Of a stretch of 64,000 nucleotides of DNA, positions 1-13,400 are shown piece by piece. The stretch comes from Timema cristinae (lineage: Eukaryota; Arthropoda; Insecta; Phasmatodea; Timematidae): the NCBI GenBank assembly GCA_039000515.1, contig JBCFYV010000012.1:88380284-88444283 (forward strand), given 5' to 3'. Below the pieces are notes generated by a model that had not been told where the DNA came from, made no database searches, and saw nothing but the letters and a program-made list of their open reading frames with translations. Numbering within the stretch: the first letter of the stretch is position 1; each line of letters opens with the position of its first letter. A program made the position numbers and the translations under genes.

Positions 1-2035
1 ATTTGGAATTGAATTAAAATGAGGCATAAGAATTTACAGTATTAATCTTTTTGATCATGGTTCGAATAGGTTTTAATTGTGATGGAGGTAGAGCTATAAT
101 TGTTGGAATGGGGATTACTTTTTAATTTGACGTGTTGAGGTAATTTTCTAATTGTGTTAAAAACAGATTGAGTTCAAAAATTAGTTTGCTCACTTAAAAT
201 TCTGTTGCTGCTTAGAATAGTTTTTTGGGTGTGTAGGTTTTCCACAATGTCCATCTTGTGACAAAATGAGTGTCCACCACAAAAATCATAATGTTAATAA
301 AGTATACCCAAGTGTCCATCATAAAAATCTTAGTTTCGATAATGGAAACTAAGGTGTCTATATATAAATAGGTACATGATCTAAAGAGCATGAGCTCACA
401 GGAGGATTATGAATTTTACATTCTTAGCAGTCACCAACCAAATTTGGATAAAAGTGAAGATGACTAAGAGGTTACATATATATTGTATTATCAAAGTGTG
501 GCAAATTTATATTTAAGACAATGATTTTGCAACTGTGAAGAACTCATTTGTGTTATACAGGCCAGTCACAGTAAAAAATATACCAAAATCAATGTTTAAT
601 ATTGAAGTTTAGTCTAATATTTACCTTGATAAGCCTCAAACTAATTCTAGTTTGTTACGCTAAATTTTTATATTAGAATTGACCATAAAAAAATGATGGT
701 GAAGCATAAATATTAGTTAATTAAACTTTTAAAGAGTTAATTTTTGATGGCTATTTAATATAGGCCTATTGTACAAGATTTTACTGTTTTAATTTCACAA
801 ATTAATTATTAGGCATACATACTTAAAACAATTACACATACTGGTATTTAAATTATAATTTGAACTAGATTTCTAGAGAGATTACATAAGAAATAAAACC
901 ATCTACATTTTGAGCACAAGTAAGTTTTTCTCGACCCAACCCCTCTTAAATCCTTAGCTGGACCGCAACTTATCTGTAATTTATTTCCTACCCTTTTCAC
1001 CTTGTTTGAATTAACACCAATGGGAGTGTACCAATGAAACTTAGTGGCTACTCGCTACCCCCAGGGAAGGAAAACAAACTATTTACACACTACCTAACAA
1101 ATGTACCTCTCACATTGTGAATCAATATTTACGAAATATTTAATCCATTAAAAACTTAGGATTGCAATTTTTACGCTTATATATTCAATAATCATAACCA
1201 GAAACGAATTTAAGTTTAAGGTGTCAACTATAATAACAACCATCTCCACTATTAAATAAATGTCAATTGTAAGCTTAGCCTATTTATTTTTAATACTTTG
1301 TTTCAATCATAGACAAATTTGTAATAGCAGATTTAAAGCTAGTGTTTTTCTAGAAAAAATGTAAATAAATTACAATCAAAAATGTTAAGTAGAATATTAA
1401 ATAAAATTGTAACAAAATCCAACGGTGTCCACCACTAGAAATGGAACCCACGAGGAGAGAGAAAAACAGTATTTTCCTCTAAGCATTAATTTTTTATAAC
1501 TTCTTACCAATCAATTGAGGGCAATTTTCTTTGTCTGCTTCTCAATTTTTTTCTATTCACGCCATATCTAAAACTCTTCTTTTTCTTTTGTTTACGTATT
1601 TTAGTCATAATTACGGTTGATATTAAAGGAAAGATAAAATGTTTTTTTTTGTCGCCAAAGACCAAAGTTAAGAAAGAATAGCGGGCTGAAAAGCTCCACA
1701 TCCACAATAAACTAACAGTTTTTATCCAACATTGTAAAAATTAATAAAACTAACAATATAATATAGTTCCAAAAATAATAATAGAAAGCGCATGAAAACA
1801 GATTTGGTTATAAATCATATCATTAATACCACCACAGAAAAAATAATAGATCAACCAAAGAAATTATAATCAGATATGAGTATATTAAAGAATAACGATT
1901 GATTAATATATATTTAATAAACATAATTATGTAAATTATCGTATTTGAGACAATTGTTTTAATCTGCGGTACAAAAATGTGGTAATTACGGGCACTTTAA
2001 GAAAATACAATATTTAAACTCACATAAGACATGTA
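1..2035. other. AT-rich non-coding stretch, nothing recognised
   Basis: Low-complexity AT-rich sequence with stops in all frames. I see no gene, tRNA, transposon end or tandem repeat. The 67-codon minus ORF at 1504-1707 is lysine/arginine-rich by base composition only. Confidence 0.6.
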
Positions 2036-2039
2036 AATA

Positions 2040-4525
2040 TGTCTCCAAAAATCGCCAAGATAAAGGTGCCACAGATTCTATATTTGAAATTGCCCCAATA
2101 AAATAACATTTTTTTAAATCCCTCATTGGCTTTGAACTTACATCAGACATGCAAATAGTCCTCTAAAATCGCCAAGTTTAAAGTACCACAGTCCGCAGTA
2201 CGAAAATATAATTCTTCCTGAAACTTTAAAAATACAATATTCTAACTCACATTAAACATACAAATAGTTCTCTAAAATCGCCAAGTTTAGGTGCCACAGT
2301 TTCTATATTTGAAATTGCGGCACGAGTACACTTGGTGGTGTAGGTAGTAAGTACTAGGTACCTACAACAACAATACATAGTCGTGGAACCTGGAGCTTCT
2401 GGAAAGTTTGAGATATTTTACTATGAACTTTCATCAGCTTGCCTCATAAAATCGCCAAATTTAAGGGGCCACAGTTTCTATATTTGAAATTGCGGCACGA
2501 GCACACTTAGTGGTGTAGTTAGTACTAGGTACCTACAACAACCCTACACAGTCGTGAAACCTGGAAACTCTGGAAATTTTGAGATATTTGGCTTTGAACT
2601 TATATCAGACATGCTAACAGTCCTCTAAAATCGCCAAGTTTAGGTGCCACAGTTTCTATATTTGAAATTGCGGCACGAGTACACTTGGTGGTGTAGGTAG
2701 TAAGTACTAGGTACCTACAACAACCCTACATAGTCGTGGAACCTGGAGCTTCTGGAAATTTTGAGATATTTTACTTTGAACTTTCATCAGCTTGCCTCAT
2801 AAAATCGCCAAATTTAAGGGGCCACAGTTTCTATATTTGAAATTGCGGCACGAGCACACTTGGTGATGTAGGTAGTATTAGGTACCTACAACAACCCTAC
2901 ACAGTCGTGGAACCTGGATCCTCTGAACATTTTGAGGTATTTGGCTTTGAACTTATATTAGACATGCAACTAGTCCTCTAGAATCGGCTAATTTAAGGTG
3001 TCACAGTTTCTATATTTGAAATTGCGGCATGAGCACACTTGGTGGTGTAGGTATTACTAGGTACCTACAACAACCCTAAATAGTCGTGGAGCCTGGATCC
3101 TCTGGAAATTTTGAGATATTTTACTTTGAACATTCATCAGCTAGCCTCATAAAATCGCCAAGTTTAAGGTGCCACAGTTTATATATTTGAAATTGCGGCA
3201 CGAGCACACTCGGTGGTGTAGGATATGATAGGTACCTACAACAACCCTACATAGTCGTGGAGCCTGGATCCTCTGGAAATTTTGAGATATTTTACTTTGA
3301 ACTTTCATCAGACATGCAATTAGTAGTCTTAGATCGCCAAGTTTAATGTGCCGCAGTTTTTATATTTGAAATTGCGTCATGAGCACACTTTGTATTTTAT
3401 CGCTATGTTTAGTGATTTAAATATGTAGAATCAAATATCTAGTAGATGACTACATATTTTAAAATTTCCAGAGGATCCAGGTTCCACGACTGTGTAGGGT
3501 TGTTGTAGGTACCTTATACTAGCTACACCACCAAGTGTGCTCGTGCCGCAATTTCAAATATAGAAACTGTGGCACCTTAAACTTGGCGATTTTATGAGGC
3601 TAGCTGATGAAAGTTCAAAGTAAAATATCTCAAAATTTCCAGAGGATCCAGGTTCCACGACTATGTAGGGTTGATGTGGGTACCTAATAATACCTACACC
3701 ATCAAGTGTGCTCGTGCCGCAATTTCAAATATATAAACTGTGGCACCTTAAACTTGGTGATTCTAGAGGACTAGTTGCATGTCTGATATAAGTTCAAAGC
3801 CAAATATCTCAAAATTTCCAGAGTTTACAGGTTTCACAACTGTGTAGGGTTGTTGTAGGTACCTAGTACTAACTACACCACCAAGTGTGCTCGTGCCGCA
3901 GTTTCAAATATAGAAACTGTGGCACCTTAAACTTGGCGATTTTATGAGGCAAGCTGATGAAAGTTCAAAGTAAAATATCTCAAAATTTCCAGAGGGTCCA
4001 GGTTCCACGACTATGTAGGGTTGTTGTAGGTACCTAGTACTAACTACACCACCAAGTGTGCTCGTGCCACAGTTTCAAATATAGAAACTGTGGCACCTTA
4101 AACTTGGCGATTTTATGAGGCTAGCTGATGAAAGTTCAAAGTAAAATATCTCAAAATTTCCAGAGGATCAAGGTTCCACGACTATGTAGGGTTGTTGTAG
4201 GTACCTAATACTACCTACACCATCAAGTGTGCTCGTGCCGCAATTTCAAATATAGAAACTGTGGCACCTTAAATTTGGTGATTCTAGAGGACTAGTTGCA
4301 TGTCTGATATAAGTTCAAAGCCAAATATCTCAAAATTTCCAGAGTTTACAGGTTTCACGACTGTGTAGGGTTGTTGTAAGTACCTAGTACTAACTACACC
4401 ACCAAGTGTGCTCGTGCCGCAGTTTCAAATATAGAAACTGTGGCACCTTAAACTTAGCGATTTTAGACGACTAGTTGCATGTCTGATATAAGTTCAAAGT
4501 CAAGTATCTCAAAATTTCCTAAATA
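2040..4525. repeat. ~176-bp tandem repeat array arranged as a giant inverted repeat
   Basis: Units of about 176 bp run in one direction from about 2040 to 3400 and in the opposite direction from about 3450 to 4520, around a spacer of roughly 60-80 bp. The motif GCGGCACGAGCACACTTGG recurs near 2317, 2493, 2672, 2845, 3024, 3197 and 3375, and its reverse complement recurs through the right arm. Two unit types alternate over much of the array: one contains TTCATCAGCTTGCCTCATAA, the other ATCAGACATGCAACTAGTCC, giving a dimeric higher-order period of about 350 bp. The leftmost units (2040-2300) are shortened and divergent. There is no long ORF. This could be a satellite inverted in place or the repeat-built arms of a Foldback-like transposon; no flanking target duplication was found. 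Confidence 0.85.
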
Positions 4526-6555
4526 TTGTTCCAATTTGTATGATAATTTGTACTAATAATGTGTTTTAAACCCATTTATTAATGATTTACTTATTTTTAT
4601 CATTGTTATATCTGGTTTTAGCGCATTTATTAATTATTCACTTATTTTTATTATGGCTATATCTGGTTATTATTTCTACTGTTGTTACTCTGCGCATATC
4701 CTGTTTTCCACCAGAATAAACGTTTATGAGGTTGTGAAAAAGTTCAGTCCGCTAGAGAGAATGGGAGATTGATAAAAGCACATATCCCAGTAATCTCATA
4801 TATCACAGATTAATTTACTCACGAATCTGGTTGTTTGCAATTTGAGATTATTCCAGCCATCTAGTCGTCCAATTCTTAACTAAGCAGGAGGAAAGTCTTG
4901 AAATAACTATAATTAACGGAATATCTTCTAATGTTAAAATGTTATAGGCACCGTAATTATGCTGGGTTTATATTCATGCATAGCTTATAACTAATAGGAA
5001 TAGTGTATAGCGTACAGTAGAGAATTAATAAGAAAATACATTGATTTATAACGAAAACAAAGTTTATCACGTCTTACTCAAATCGATTGTTTTTTTTTTA
5101 TTAAAAGAAAATAATTTAACACATTTTTACTACTAAATAATGTCTCTAAAAATATAGGGTTGATTAGAAAACCATTATAAATTAAACTGTATCTTTTGAA
5201 ACTTGAATTTAACTAAATTTAAGCTTTGTACTATTAAATAAAAATCTATTTTTAACTGGTTTTGACTTAATTCTTCTAATGAATACTATATGAGACCTAC
5301 TTTTTGTAAAAGTAATTTGAAAATATGAAATATAAACTAATAATATTAAAAATACTTTGGAGTATCCTCAATATTTTGCCAGCACAATAAATGGCACAAT
5401 GATCTTGCCTTGCCCTTCTCCTAAACGAAAGTATGTTTTACACAACCAAGCATTCACCTTTGAGTCGAACCCAGCCTCCTGGAGCTGCCTACTGCCAGCG
5501 TTCTCACTGTTGTCCCAATGTAGCAGATATTGTACAGGTAACAATTTTAATGGATGGGGTAACTTAAAAATAGTATGGATAAAATGGCTTGCAAATGAGA
5601 TGAAATATATATATATATAATATATATAAATATATAATATATACATACTGCCAATTTTGTTTACCTGTAAATTTCCCTAATATTAAACGTCATGCTAATC
5701 AAAAAAATCTAATCCTTGGCATGCCATAACATTTTGATAAGAGAAAATAGGTGTTTAAAACACAACCAACCTTATATGACTAAAAATAATATATGACTTA
5801 TAAAGATACAAATATTATAAATAATCATGAATGAAAATTAGAACGAATGCACTTGATTTTTAAGTTTACAAAATAATTATAACAATGAAAAATTATAGAA
5901 AGAGCTTTGATGCTTTAGATTTAGCTTAAGCGCTAAAAAATTTTCATGTGAAAAATACATAGTTTAATATTGAAGATACAAATTTAACGTGGTTACACTG
6001 CATGCGAACACACACACTGACTTTTTTTTTTGTGACAGTTTAGAAGCGTAGACACCAAACGCGCACACTAAATCTATGCGTCTAAATGCTCAGCTCAAGG
6101 ACATACCCGGAGCTCGTTCTCGACTAACATGTTTGAACTACAGGTCTGAGCTTGCATCACATTTACACAGCCACTCTCATATCTTATTTGACACTTCACA
6201 CGTTAATTCTAGAGTTCTCGTATTATTTACGTTTTAAAAACATGTTCTGGTCAAGTGCTAATATAGAGAAGTTTATTAAGTTATACAGAAGTTTTCCATG
6301 TTTATGGAAAATTAAATGTGATGACTACAAGAACATAAATATTAAGAACTGATCATATGAGAAATTAATAGCTTTTTGTCCAAGTGATGTTTGTCAAAAC
6401 GCAAACAAAGACTTCGCGCTGAAAAAAAATTCAAAGGATACGCGGTTCTTTACGCAAGGGACTAAAAAAAAAAAAAAGATGATTTCAAAAAGGAGCGGTT
6501 CTACAAAAGAAGATGTACATAAACTAAGCCTTTGATATATTGATTTAACGCTTGT
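4526..6555. other. Non-coding stretch with one unexplained GC-richer block
   Basis: Mostly AT-rich with a short TA repeat at 5608-5645. The block 5357-5539 is GC-richer, open on both strands and followed by a good splice-donor string (ACAG then GTAACA at 5540). Its minus strand has a box-B-like GGTTCGACTC near 5467. It may be a decayed tRNA-derived SINE or an exon of something outside the window. I cannot decide. Confidence 0.35.
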
Positions 6556-6558
6556 ATT

Positions 6559-6921
6559 TTAAAATACTTCATTTCCAACAAAAACGAAATTAAGTGCATT
6601 TGTCATTTCCGAGACCGTTGGTAGATTTAGGTTACCAAATTTAAGCCTTCTATTAAATTCGGTATATTCAATGACACCACCGTCAAACAGACTTCCATTT
6701 TTTCCTAAATCAATGAAAATAAATTCATAATCTGCATTAACATGGGCCTTTAATACAATTCTGTAAAAAATAAAAATGTAATTATAGTATTATGCTCCGG
6801 TGTTTGGAGGTTGAACTATGCGAATGTGTTTTCCATCAAGAGCTCCTCCACCATTTATAAAATTCCATTTTTCTTCAAACCATTGGACTATATGTAACCA
6901 TTCTTCTTTGCTTTTAGTAAA
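6559..6921 (-). pseudogene. PIF/Harbinger (ALP1-like, DDE_Tnp_4) transposase remnant
   Basis: Reading leftward, an acceptor-like TTCTTTCAG is followed by SKEEWLHIVQWFEEKWNF, GGGALDGKHIRI and, after one in-frame stop, NADYEFIFIDLGKNGSLFDG, RLKFGNLNLP and FVFVGNEVF. This is the central catalytic part of the PIF/Harbinger nuclease family. The first acidic residue lies in GALDGKH and the second in the IDLGKNG block. In intact members the transposase acts in the nucleus on its own terminal repeats, together with a Myb/SANT or MADF partner. Here the stop after PPNTGA, the stop after NEVF and the loss of both ends make it dead. No terminal repeats were found around it. The family call rests on remembered family motifs. 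Confidence 0.8.
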
Positions 6922-7886
6922 CTGAAAGAATAGAAAAAAGATTTCAGAACTTGAGCCAAGTACAACCAATAAAGACATTTTTGCAACACCAAAAAATATC
7001 AAAACGAAGGCAGCGGAAAATATGAAATCAAACATGGAATATATTAACGTTTGTCAGCGTGCTCTAGAGAAAAGTAGTACCTAAACTACTGAACAAGAAG
7101 CAGTTCGAATTAACGTTGCAAAAAAAGTTGGAAAAGATGGAAAACTCTCAAGATAATTATGCCAAAACTTTGATACTAACATTTTAAGCAAGGGTTTATT
7201 TGACCAAATTACTTCTAATATATTAATTTGTGAAAATTTGGCAAGTTCCTAATATTCAATAGTTATACGATTGGATCTTCAAATTTCTCCACGTGTAGTG
7301 AGATGCCACATAATCTCAGTATAGAAAAATCAAAGTACAATAGTAATGCTACACAATTTTACGAAATAAGTTCTTAATTTTTTTTATATAAGATAAGTAG
7401 TTTGATTTTTTTAAATTAGAAATAAGAAATGAAAACTGTGTTTTAACTTGTTATTTTAAAGAAGTTTTAAAATTTTCATTTTTTACTCTTGTATTTAACT
7501 AGTATTGTACTCAAATTTTAATATGATATGAATGATTATTTGATCATTTGACTCATATAGATGTCTTGTTAGTGGGTTAATTGAATATTTTTAATGTTTT
7601 GAAAATTTTGTTTAAGGAAATTGTTTTTCCAGGAGTATAAATAATGTAGTGTCCTTATGTAATAATGAAATTTTATCATCAGTAACACAAGCCTGCAAAA
7701 TTTGGGTCATTGAAAATTGTCTACAATGTAATGAGTGACTCTTGTGCTTTTTGGTATGCTGATTTCAAATATATCCTAAATTTTTCTCTAGCACGCAAGG
7801 ATTTTTCACAAAATGCATATTAAAATATAGAAAAGAGCCTATTTTATGTATATTAGTTAATACGTATTATATATATGATAAAATAC

Positions 7887-7926
<40 letters not shown>

Positions 7927-8005
7927 CACACACACACACACACTCTCTCTCTCTCTTTTATTTACAAAATCATTGATGGAAAACCATTCTCAACACTTAC
8001 TTGGT
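6922..8005. repeat. AT-rich spacer with compound microsatellite
   Basis: Non-coding. A compound simple repeat at about 7885-7956 runs from TA repeats into CA repeats and then TC repeats. Upstream of the Harbinger fragment I could not follow the transposase N-terminus. Confidence 0.6.
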
Positions 8006-8009
8006 TTTA

Positions 8010-9700
8010 TAAATCCTTATACTGCATTTTTATTTTACCCTCAATTCTCCTTTTCAAACTTTTTCTCGTGTAGACGACCTTTGACTCTTCTCTGTGTAAC
8101 ATCCAACTGTTGTCCACCATCATGTAGATAATCCATCTACCCTAGTATCTGTGTTTCATATCCTTGATATCGTGATAGAATCTTTCCTCCTGCTCTTCAC
8201 TTACAACACCAAGATTTTCAGGAAAATAGTCCAAATGAGAATTCAGGAAGTGCACTTTCAAACTCATCGAACAACCCAAATCGTTGAATATCATGAGAAT
8301 GTTTTCCACAATACACTAGAAGTTGGGGTCCTTATAGTTTTCAATCAATGTTCTTACAACGTCTTTGAAAGCTTTCTAGGCCTATTTTTTTAAAAATAAT
8401 TTTCATGTTAGTTTCAAAGACTTCATCTTTCAGAAGTTTACGAATATCTGGGCCTACAAAAACACAATCTTTCAGTTTCGCTTCTGAAAACCACGAAAAC
8501 ATTTTTATATAAGTATTTAAAATACTCTCCTTTCGACAAAACCTTTGCAAATGACTTCATTAAACCAAGCTTGTTTATGAAGGGGAAGAAGGAGGACTTT
8601 TCTTGGATCAACTAAAGTGTCCCGTATTACATTTTTGCTCCCAGGTTCTAATGCAGCCCTAAGCGTCCACTCTTTTTTGATCCAGTGTTATCTCCTATCT
8701 TGGTTATCGCATTCACACAAGAAGCAGAGGTACTTAGTGTATCCTCCCTGCTGTTCAAGAAGCATGTAAAGTACCTTAAGATCCCCGCATATCTTCTATT
8801 CATGCTCTTTGTAGTTCAGTTTGGTGAGAATTAAGGCGCTAAATTCTCGTAGCATTCATTCAAATACACAGAATGCCCTACTGGTACTGAAGCATATTTA
8901 TTACCATTATTGAGAAGCATTGTTTTGTGGCTTCTTTTTGATGAATCAAAAGCCCCCACTCGTTCATGTCATACTGTATGTTAAACCTCGCCATCAGTCC
9001 AGGGTCATCGCTACAGTAAACCAAGTCACCATCTTGAGAAAATTATCCAATGAAATATTTTTCTCTGTTTATGAACCATGAAAAAGAGGTACGAGGATCC
9101 AATAAGCTATTTTCCTTTAATCTAGAGCCTAATAATTCTGAAGAAACTTTAGGAAGTCTCAAGTCTCTGACTAAATCGTTTAACTCGATCTGTGGTAAAA
9201 TTTGGGGCTTGCTGCTGTCCGAAACATCTTGAAAAACTTCATCAAAATCCCGAAATTCTTCATCAGAATCATTGGGCGTCTCTTCTAGTTTGTCTGGAGG
9301 TCTTGTTACAGGTATTCCTCAACCATGAGGTAAAAAGCGTATAGCCGACGAGAGGTTTGGATATAAAATGTTTTTCTTATTCTTTAGATTGTATCCCTGC
9401 ACGTTACACGAACTAAAGTAGCAGTCATCACTGTGATTTAGGGGTTCCCTCCAAATCATTAGAATTCCAAAACGGAAAGATTTGATCTTACCTTTAGACC
9501 ACTGTCTGAGTTCTTCTACACAAATACAACACGCTTTATGTGGGGCGCATAGCTTATCCTGGTCACCAAGTTTCACACCAAAATATGCAAAGTACACATA
9601 TTAACCAAGTCTGTAATGCTTTTTGTTGTTTGATCACTACAAAGTTTCCACAAATGTAACAAAAACTGCCAGATGAATTAAGACAGCCCCTTGCAGCCAT
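8010..9700 (-). pseudogene. Remnant of an unnamed transposon-linked protein family
   Basis: The start is at 9700, where MAARGCLNSSGSFCYICGNF opens with a CxxC pair. After a frame change come HKACCICVEELRQW, GILMIWREPLNHSDDCYF and NILYPNLSSAIRFLPHG. Further left, with several stops and shifts, come ICGDLKVLYMLLEQQGGYTK, WIKKEW, FSEAKLKDCVFVGPDIRKLL and a decayed C-terminal part down to about 8010. These blocks occur in that order in a family I have seen repeatedly in hemimetabolous-insect, hydra and other invertebrate gene sets. It is multicopy and has no formal name that I can recall. The multicopy nature and cysteine-rich front suggest a transposon protein, but no function is established. 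At least four breaks are visible, so this copy is dead. Confidence 0.7.
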
Positions 9701-10341
9701 TTATTACACTTGAAATAAGATTAAATCACAAATTAAACTCAACCACTAAGGAAAAAAGTACATTTCTGGATAAATTTATATTGGATATGACAAAACCTTG
9801 TCCCTTAAAGATCAAATTGAAACTGGGCAGACATTCAAAGAAATTAAACTAAATAATGTGGAGAGGGTAACATAAAAAGGAAGTAAGTCATCAACTTATC
9901 TCACTGTCTGACTGTGGAGAAGGGAAAATAGAAAGAAAGTTAGTCATCAATTTATCTTTCTGTCTAATAAACTGAGTAAACACAGATGTTTCTTGATTTC
10001 TTTTGTGGATGAATCATGTCACCACCATTTATTGTCAACATATAAACACACCCTCCTACGCCTTCCTATAATTCCTATTTATTATAACAACAAATTAAGG
10101 TTAACAGTAAAAAAAATATTAAAGTGTATATACCGGTAATGAAAATTTGGTTTACAAGTTTAAGACAATACAAACTATTTTCAATCTACTACCAATTTTA
10201 ACATATCGTTTTATCTACTATCAGTTATCACTCACTCACTCACTCACTCATTCACATGAAAGTCAAGTCGTTTATTACAAATCTATTAAATAGTAAAACA
10301 TATAGTTGATAATATTTACAATAAACACTAATGGAAAATAC
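9701..10341. other. Non-coding spacer
   Basis: No gene seen. A short CACT tandem run lies near 10230-10250. The region separates the dead transposon gene from the 3' end of the long minus-strand gene. Confidence 0.5.
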
Positions 10342-10347
10342 TTTATT
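10342..10347 (-). terminator. Candidate poly(A) signal AATAAA for the long minus-strand gene
   Basis: AATAAA on the minus strand, 60 bases past the stop codon at 10408. A second weaker match lies near 10376. The position suits a short 3' UTR. Confidence 0.5.
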
Positions 10348-10407
10348 GAATACATAACAATTTAATTTAGTTAAATTATAATAAACATTGTTCTGGTGCT
10401 TGTTTAC

Positions 10408-13400
10408 TCATTTCATACGTGTACTTTTATTATTTGAGTGACTTTTTTTTGTTTGATCCACTTTCTTTATGACAAGCTTTTTAGGTGTAGACAATATCTC
10501 TTCTGAGTCAACTTGCCTGGCCTTATGCCATCGAAATGGACGAAGGGGCTTGTTAGCAACGGGCAGACACAATAGTGTGAATGGTGAAGGTTGTTTGGTG
10601 AGCTGTTTGTCTCTAAGGGGAACTTTCTTGACACGATAGTTATTTACCTTACTTTCTGGTGCAACAATCGTAACCTTTTTGCCTGGTTGCATCGCTCGTT
10701 CCATTGGTATGATAATGGTGGGTGGACTTGGAGCTGTATCTGGGGGAGATACGTAGAAATGTGGATCAGGAACAGCAACCAGTAGGGATTCTACGTCAGG
10801 AAGGGGATCTTCCAGGTACCACTGCACAGGCTCAATACTTGGGGAGGATTCAGATTCATACATAGCACTTGAAATTACGATCTCATCCTGTTGTGAAATG
10901 TTTGGAGGAAACAATGTTTTGTCACTGACGACATTGTAGAGTAAAACAGGTTCGGAAAGCTTTACAGGAGACTCAAACGAACGAATAGGGTGATCAGTCG
11001 ATGTTTCAGAATAAATAATAGGAAGTATGCTTGTTTGTGTTTCAATATTTTTTTGGCTGCTGTTTGTAAATGAATTTGTGTTTGAAGGTACTATCGATAA
11101 TAAACAATTTGGATCATTACATTCACACATATCTACCATTTGTGTAACGTCATTTATAAATTCCTTCTGAGTATCAGGGAGAGGCAATGTGGCTGGATAA
11201 ACTGAAGATGACTGGTGTACGTAAACATCGGGCTAGATTCTTCGCATGGCATCGTGTATATTTCTTTTGAAAAAACACATTTTTTAGACTTAGCTGTTTG
11301 CCCGAAGCTAGACTTTTCCATTAAATCAGGCTTCTTTAAACAATAGATAACTTCATTTATAAAATTAGTTTTATGTAACCGAGCTGGAAAAGGGGTTTCA
11401 ATGTTTCTATTGAGACACGTCTTGTGTTCGTTATTACTGTCTTCCCCATACATTATATTTTTTAAAACACCCAAATTGTCGGTATCACAGAACTTTGTTA
11501 TGAAATCTCGTTGACTAGAATATATTCCTGGCGTTTCTTTTTGATGATCACTCGTGGAGTAAGGAAGACTACAAAAATTTGTTGCCATTTCATTTATAAA
11601 TGATGTTTCTTCTGAATGCTTCCCCGTTACAAAATTAGATCTATTATTTATTCCTTTTGGCAATTCTTCTGTAGCTAGTTGATCTTTGGATTGTTCAACT
11701 GCTGTCAAATTGCCTTCACTTGACATTTCTTTGGTTATTTCCGTTTTAGAATGAGGTTGGCTAGATATTTCTTCTTGATGACCACTCGTAGAATAAAGCA
11801 GACTACAGAAATGTTTTGCCATTTCTCGTGTAGGTGAGGTTTCTTCTGAAGGTTTCTCCACTATAAAATAACTTACTCTAGACATTTCTTTTGGCAATTC
11901 TTCAATGAGAACTATTTGTTCTGGGGGTTTTTCTGTTGTCAAATAAGCTACACTATATAATTCTTTTGGCATTTTTTCTAAGATAAGTATTTTTTCTGAG
12001 GCGTTTTCTCTTGTCAGATAAGTAGCATTCATATTTTTTGGCAATTCTTCTAAATAAATTATATTTTCTGAATCTTTTTCTTTTGTTAGATAAGTGGCAT
12101 ACATTTCTTTTGATAATTCTTCCAAAATAAGTGTTTCTTTTGGATTATTTTCTGCTATAGAATAAGATTGAGTAGGCTCTTCTTCTTGAGGTTCACACGT
12201 AGAGTAGGACAAACTACAAACGTGTTTTGTCATTTCTTTGGCTGGTGGTATTTCTTTTGGGGGTTTCTCCGTTGTAAAATAATCCTTACTACACATTTCT
12301 TTTGTTAGTTCTTCAATTTCTTCTGGGTGTTTCCCCTTTTTAGAATGAAATTGGATAGCTGGTTCTTCTTGACGTTCTTTCTTAGAATAAGGCTGAAAAC
12401 AAACACACTGTAACTTTTTTTTAATGAAAGGTGCTTCTTCTCGATTTTCTTCTGTTGTCATATTAGAAAAAAAAATTGGGATTTTTTTGAGCAAAGGTGT
12501 TTTCTTATGTTCTGTTTCAAAGTCAAAATCTAATTTGGTCACAGGTCCTGTACTTTTTTGTGTTTGAGTTGATACATTTCTTATCCCCAAAGGAAAGTAT
12601 GAACTATCCTCATAAGGAATATTTGTTTGTGCTTGGGAATTGATTTTATCATGGTATAAAGAACTAGGTTTTCTCCAGTATTCTGGCAGCTGAAACATAG
12701 CATGATAATCGGGATCACTGTTTGAAGTATTGGGTCACCAAAAAGGGTGCGGGTGGAATGGGTTTTTTGTGACAGTGATGAACATGTCTTGTACCCACAC
12801 GGCTTATGTGGTAAGCTAGAAAAATTATACGGAGGCTTATATATTTTCCCAGGTATTGCCAGAAATTCTTTCTTGTAAGCTGTAGTATATGAAGGAAGTA
12901 TATGGGGAGTATAATCACTTCTTGAACTTTTTTTATTTTGAATTACATCATAGCTAGGATATTGGTATGGCATTGGTATTGAAAGCGAGGAATAAGGAAC
13001 ATTTCTGTAATTTCTTTCATTCGTCAACGTGTTCTTAATCAAGGAATATTTCCTGTTTAATGCATTCAATTGGGTAGATAGTGAAAGTAGTTGTGACGAG
13101 GAGTATCCAGTTGTGACGAGGCTGAGCTCTGAACTATTAGATATTGTTCTATGAGCCTTTGAACAAGCACCACATAAGCTTGGGGTGTTCAAGGTGTGAA
13201 GGGGTCTTGGGCTGTTAGGAGTCACGGGCGCGGTTATAAAAGGAGGAGCCTTATGAGAGCAGAGGGTCTTCCTAGCGCCATATGTAGAGCAATATAACTG
13301 TGGACGGTACCTTGGGAAACGATTAGACGCTGCGGAGTGGTCCTTCTGGACTGGTGAGGGTGCTTTTCCAAATTTAGAACCCAGATAATCCATACAGTAA

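Noticed and set aside
2040..4525. CRISPR-like array
   Set aside because: Units are ~176 bp, adjoin without unique spacers and invert midway; the host is a eukaryote.
12696..12740. 49-bp mini-intron (GTGACC...TTTCAG) as the cause of a frame change
   Set aside because: Removing it gives the wrong phase and an immediate stop; a one-base change at CCC fits better.
12715..12918. 67-codon minus ORF as an alternative exon
   Set aside because: Third frame across the same gene; does not join neighbours in a protein-like way.
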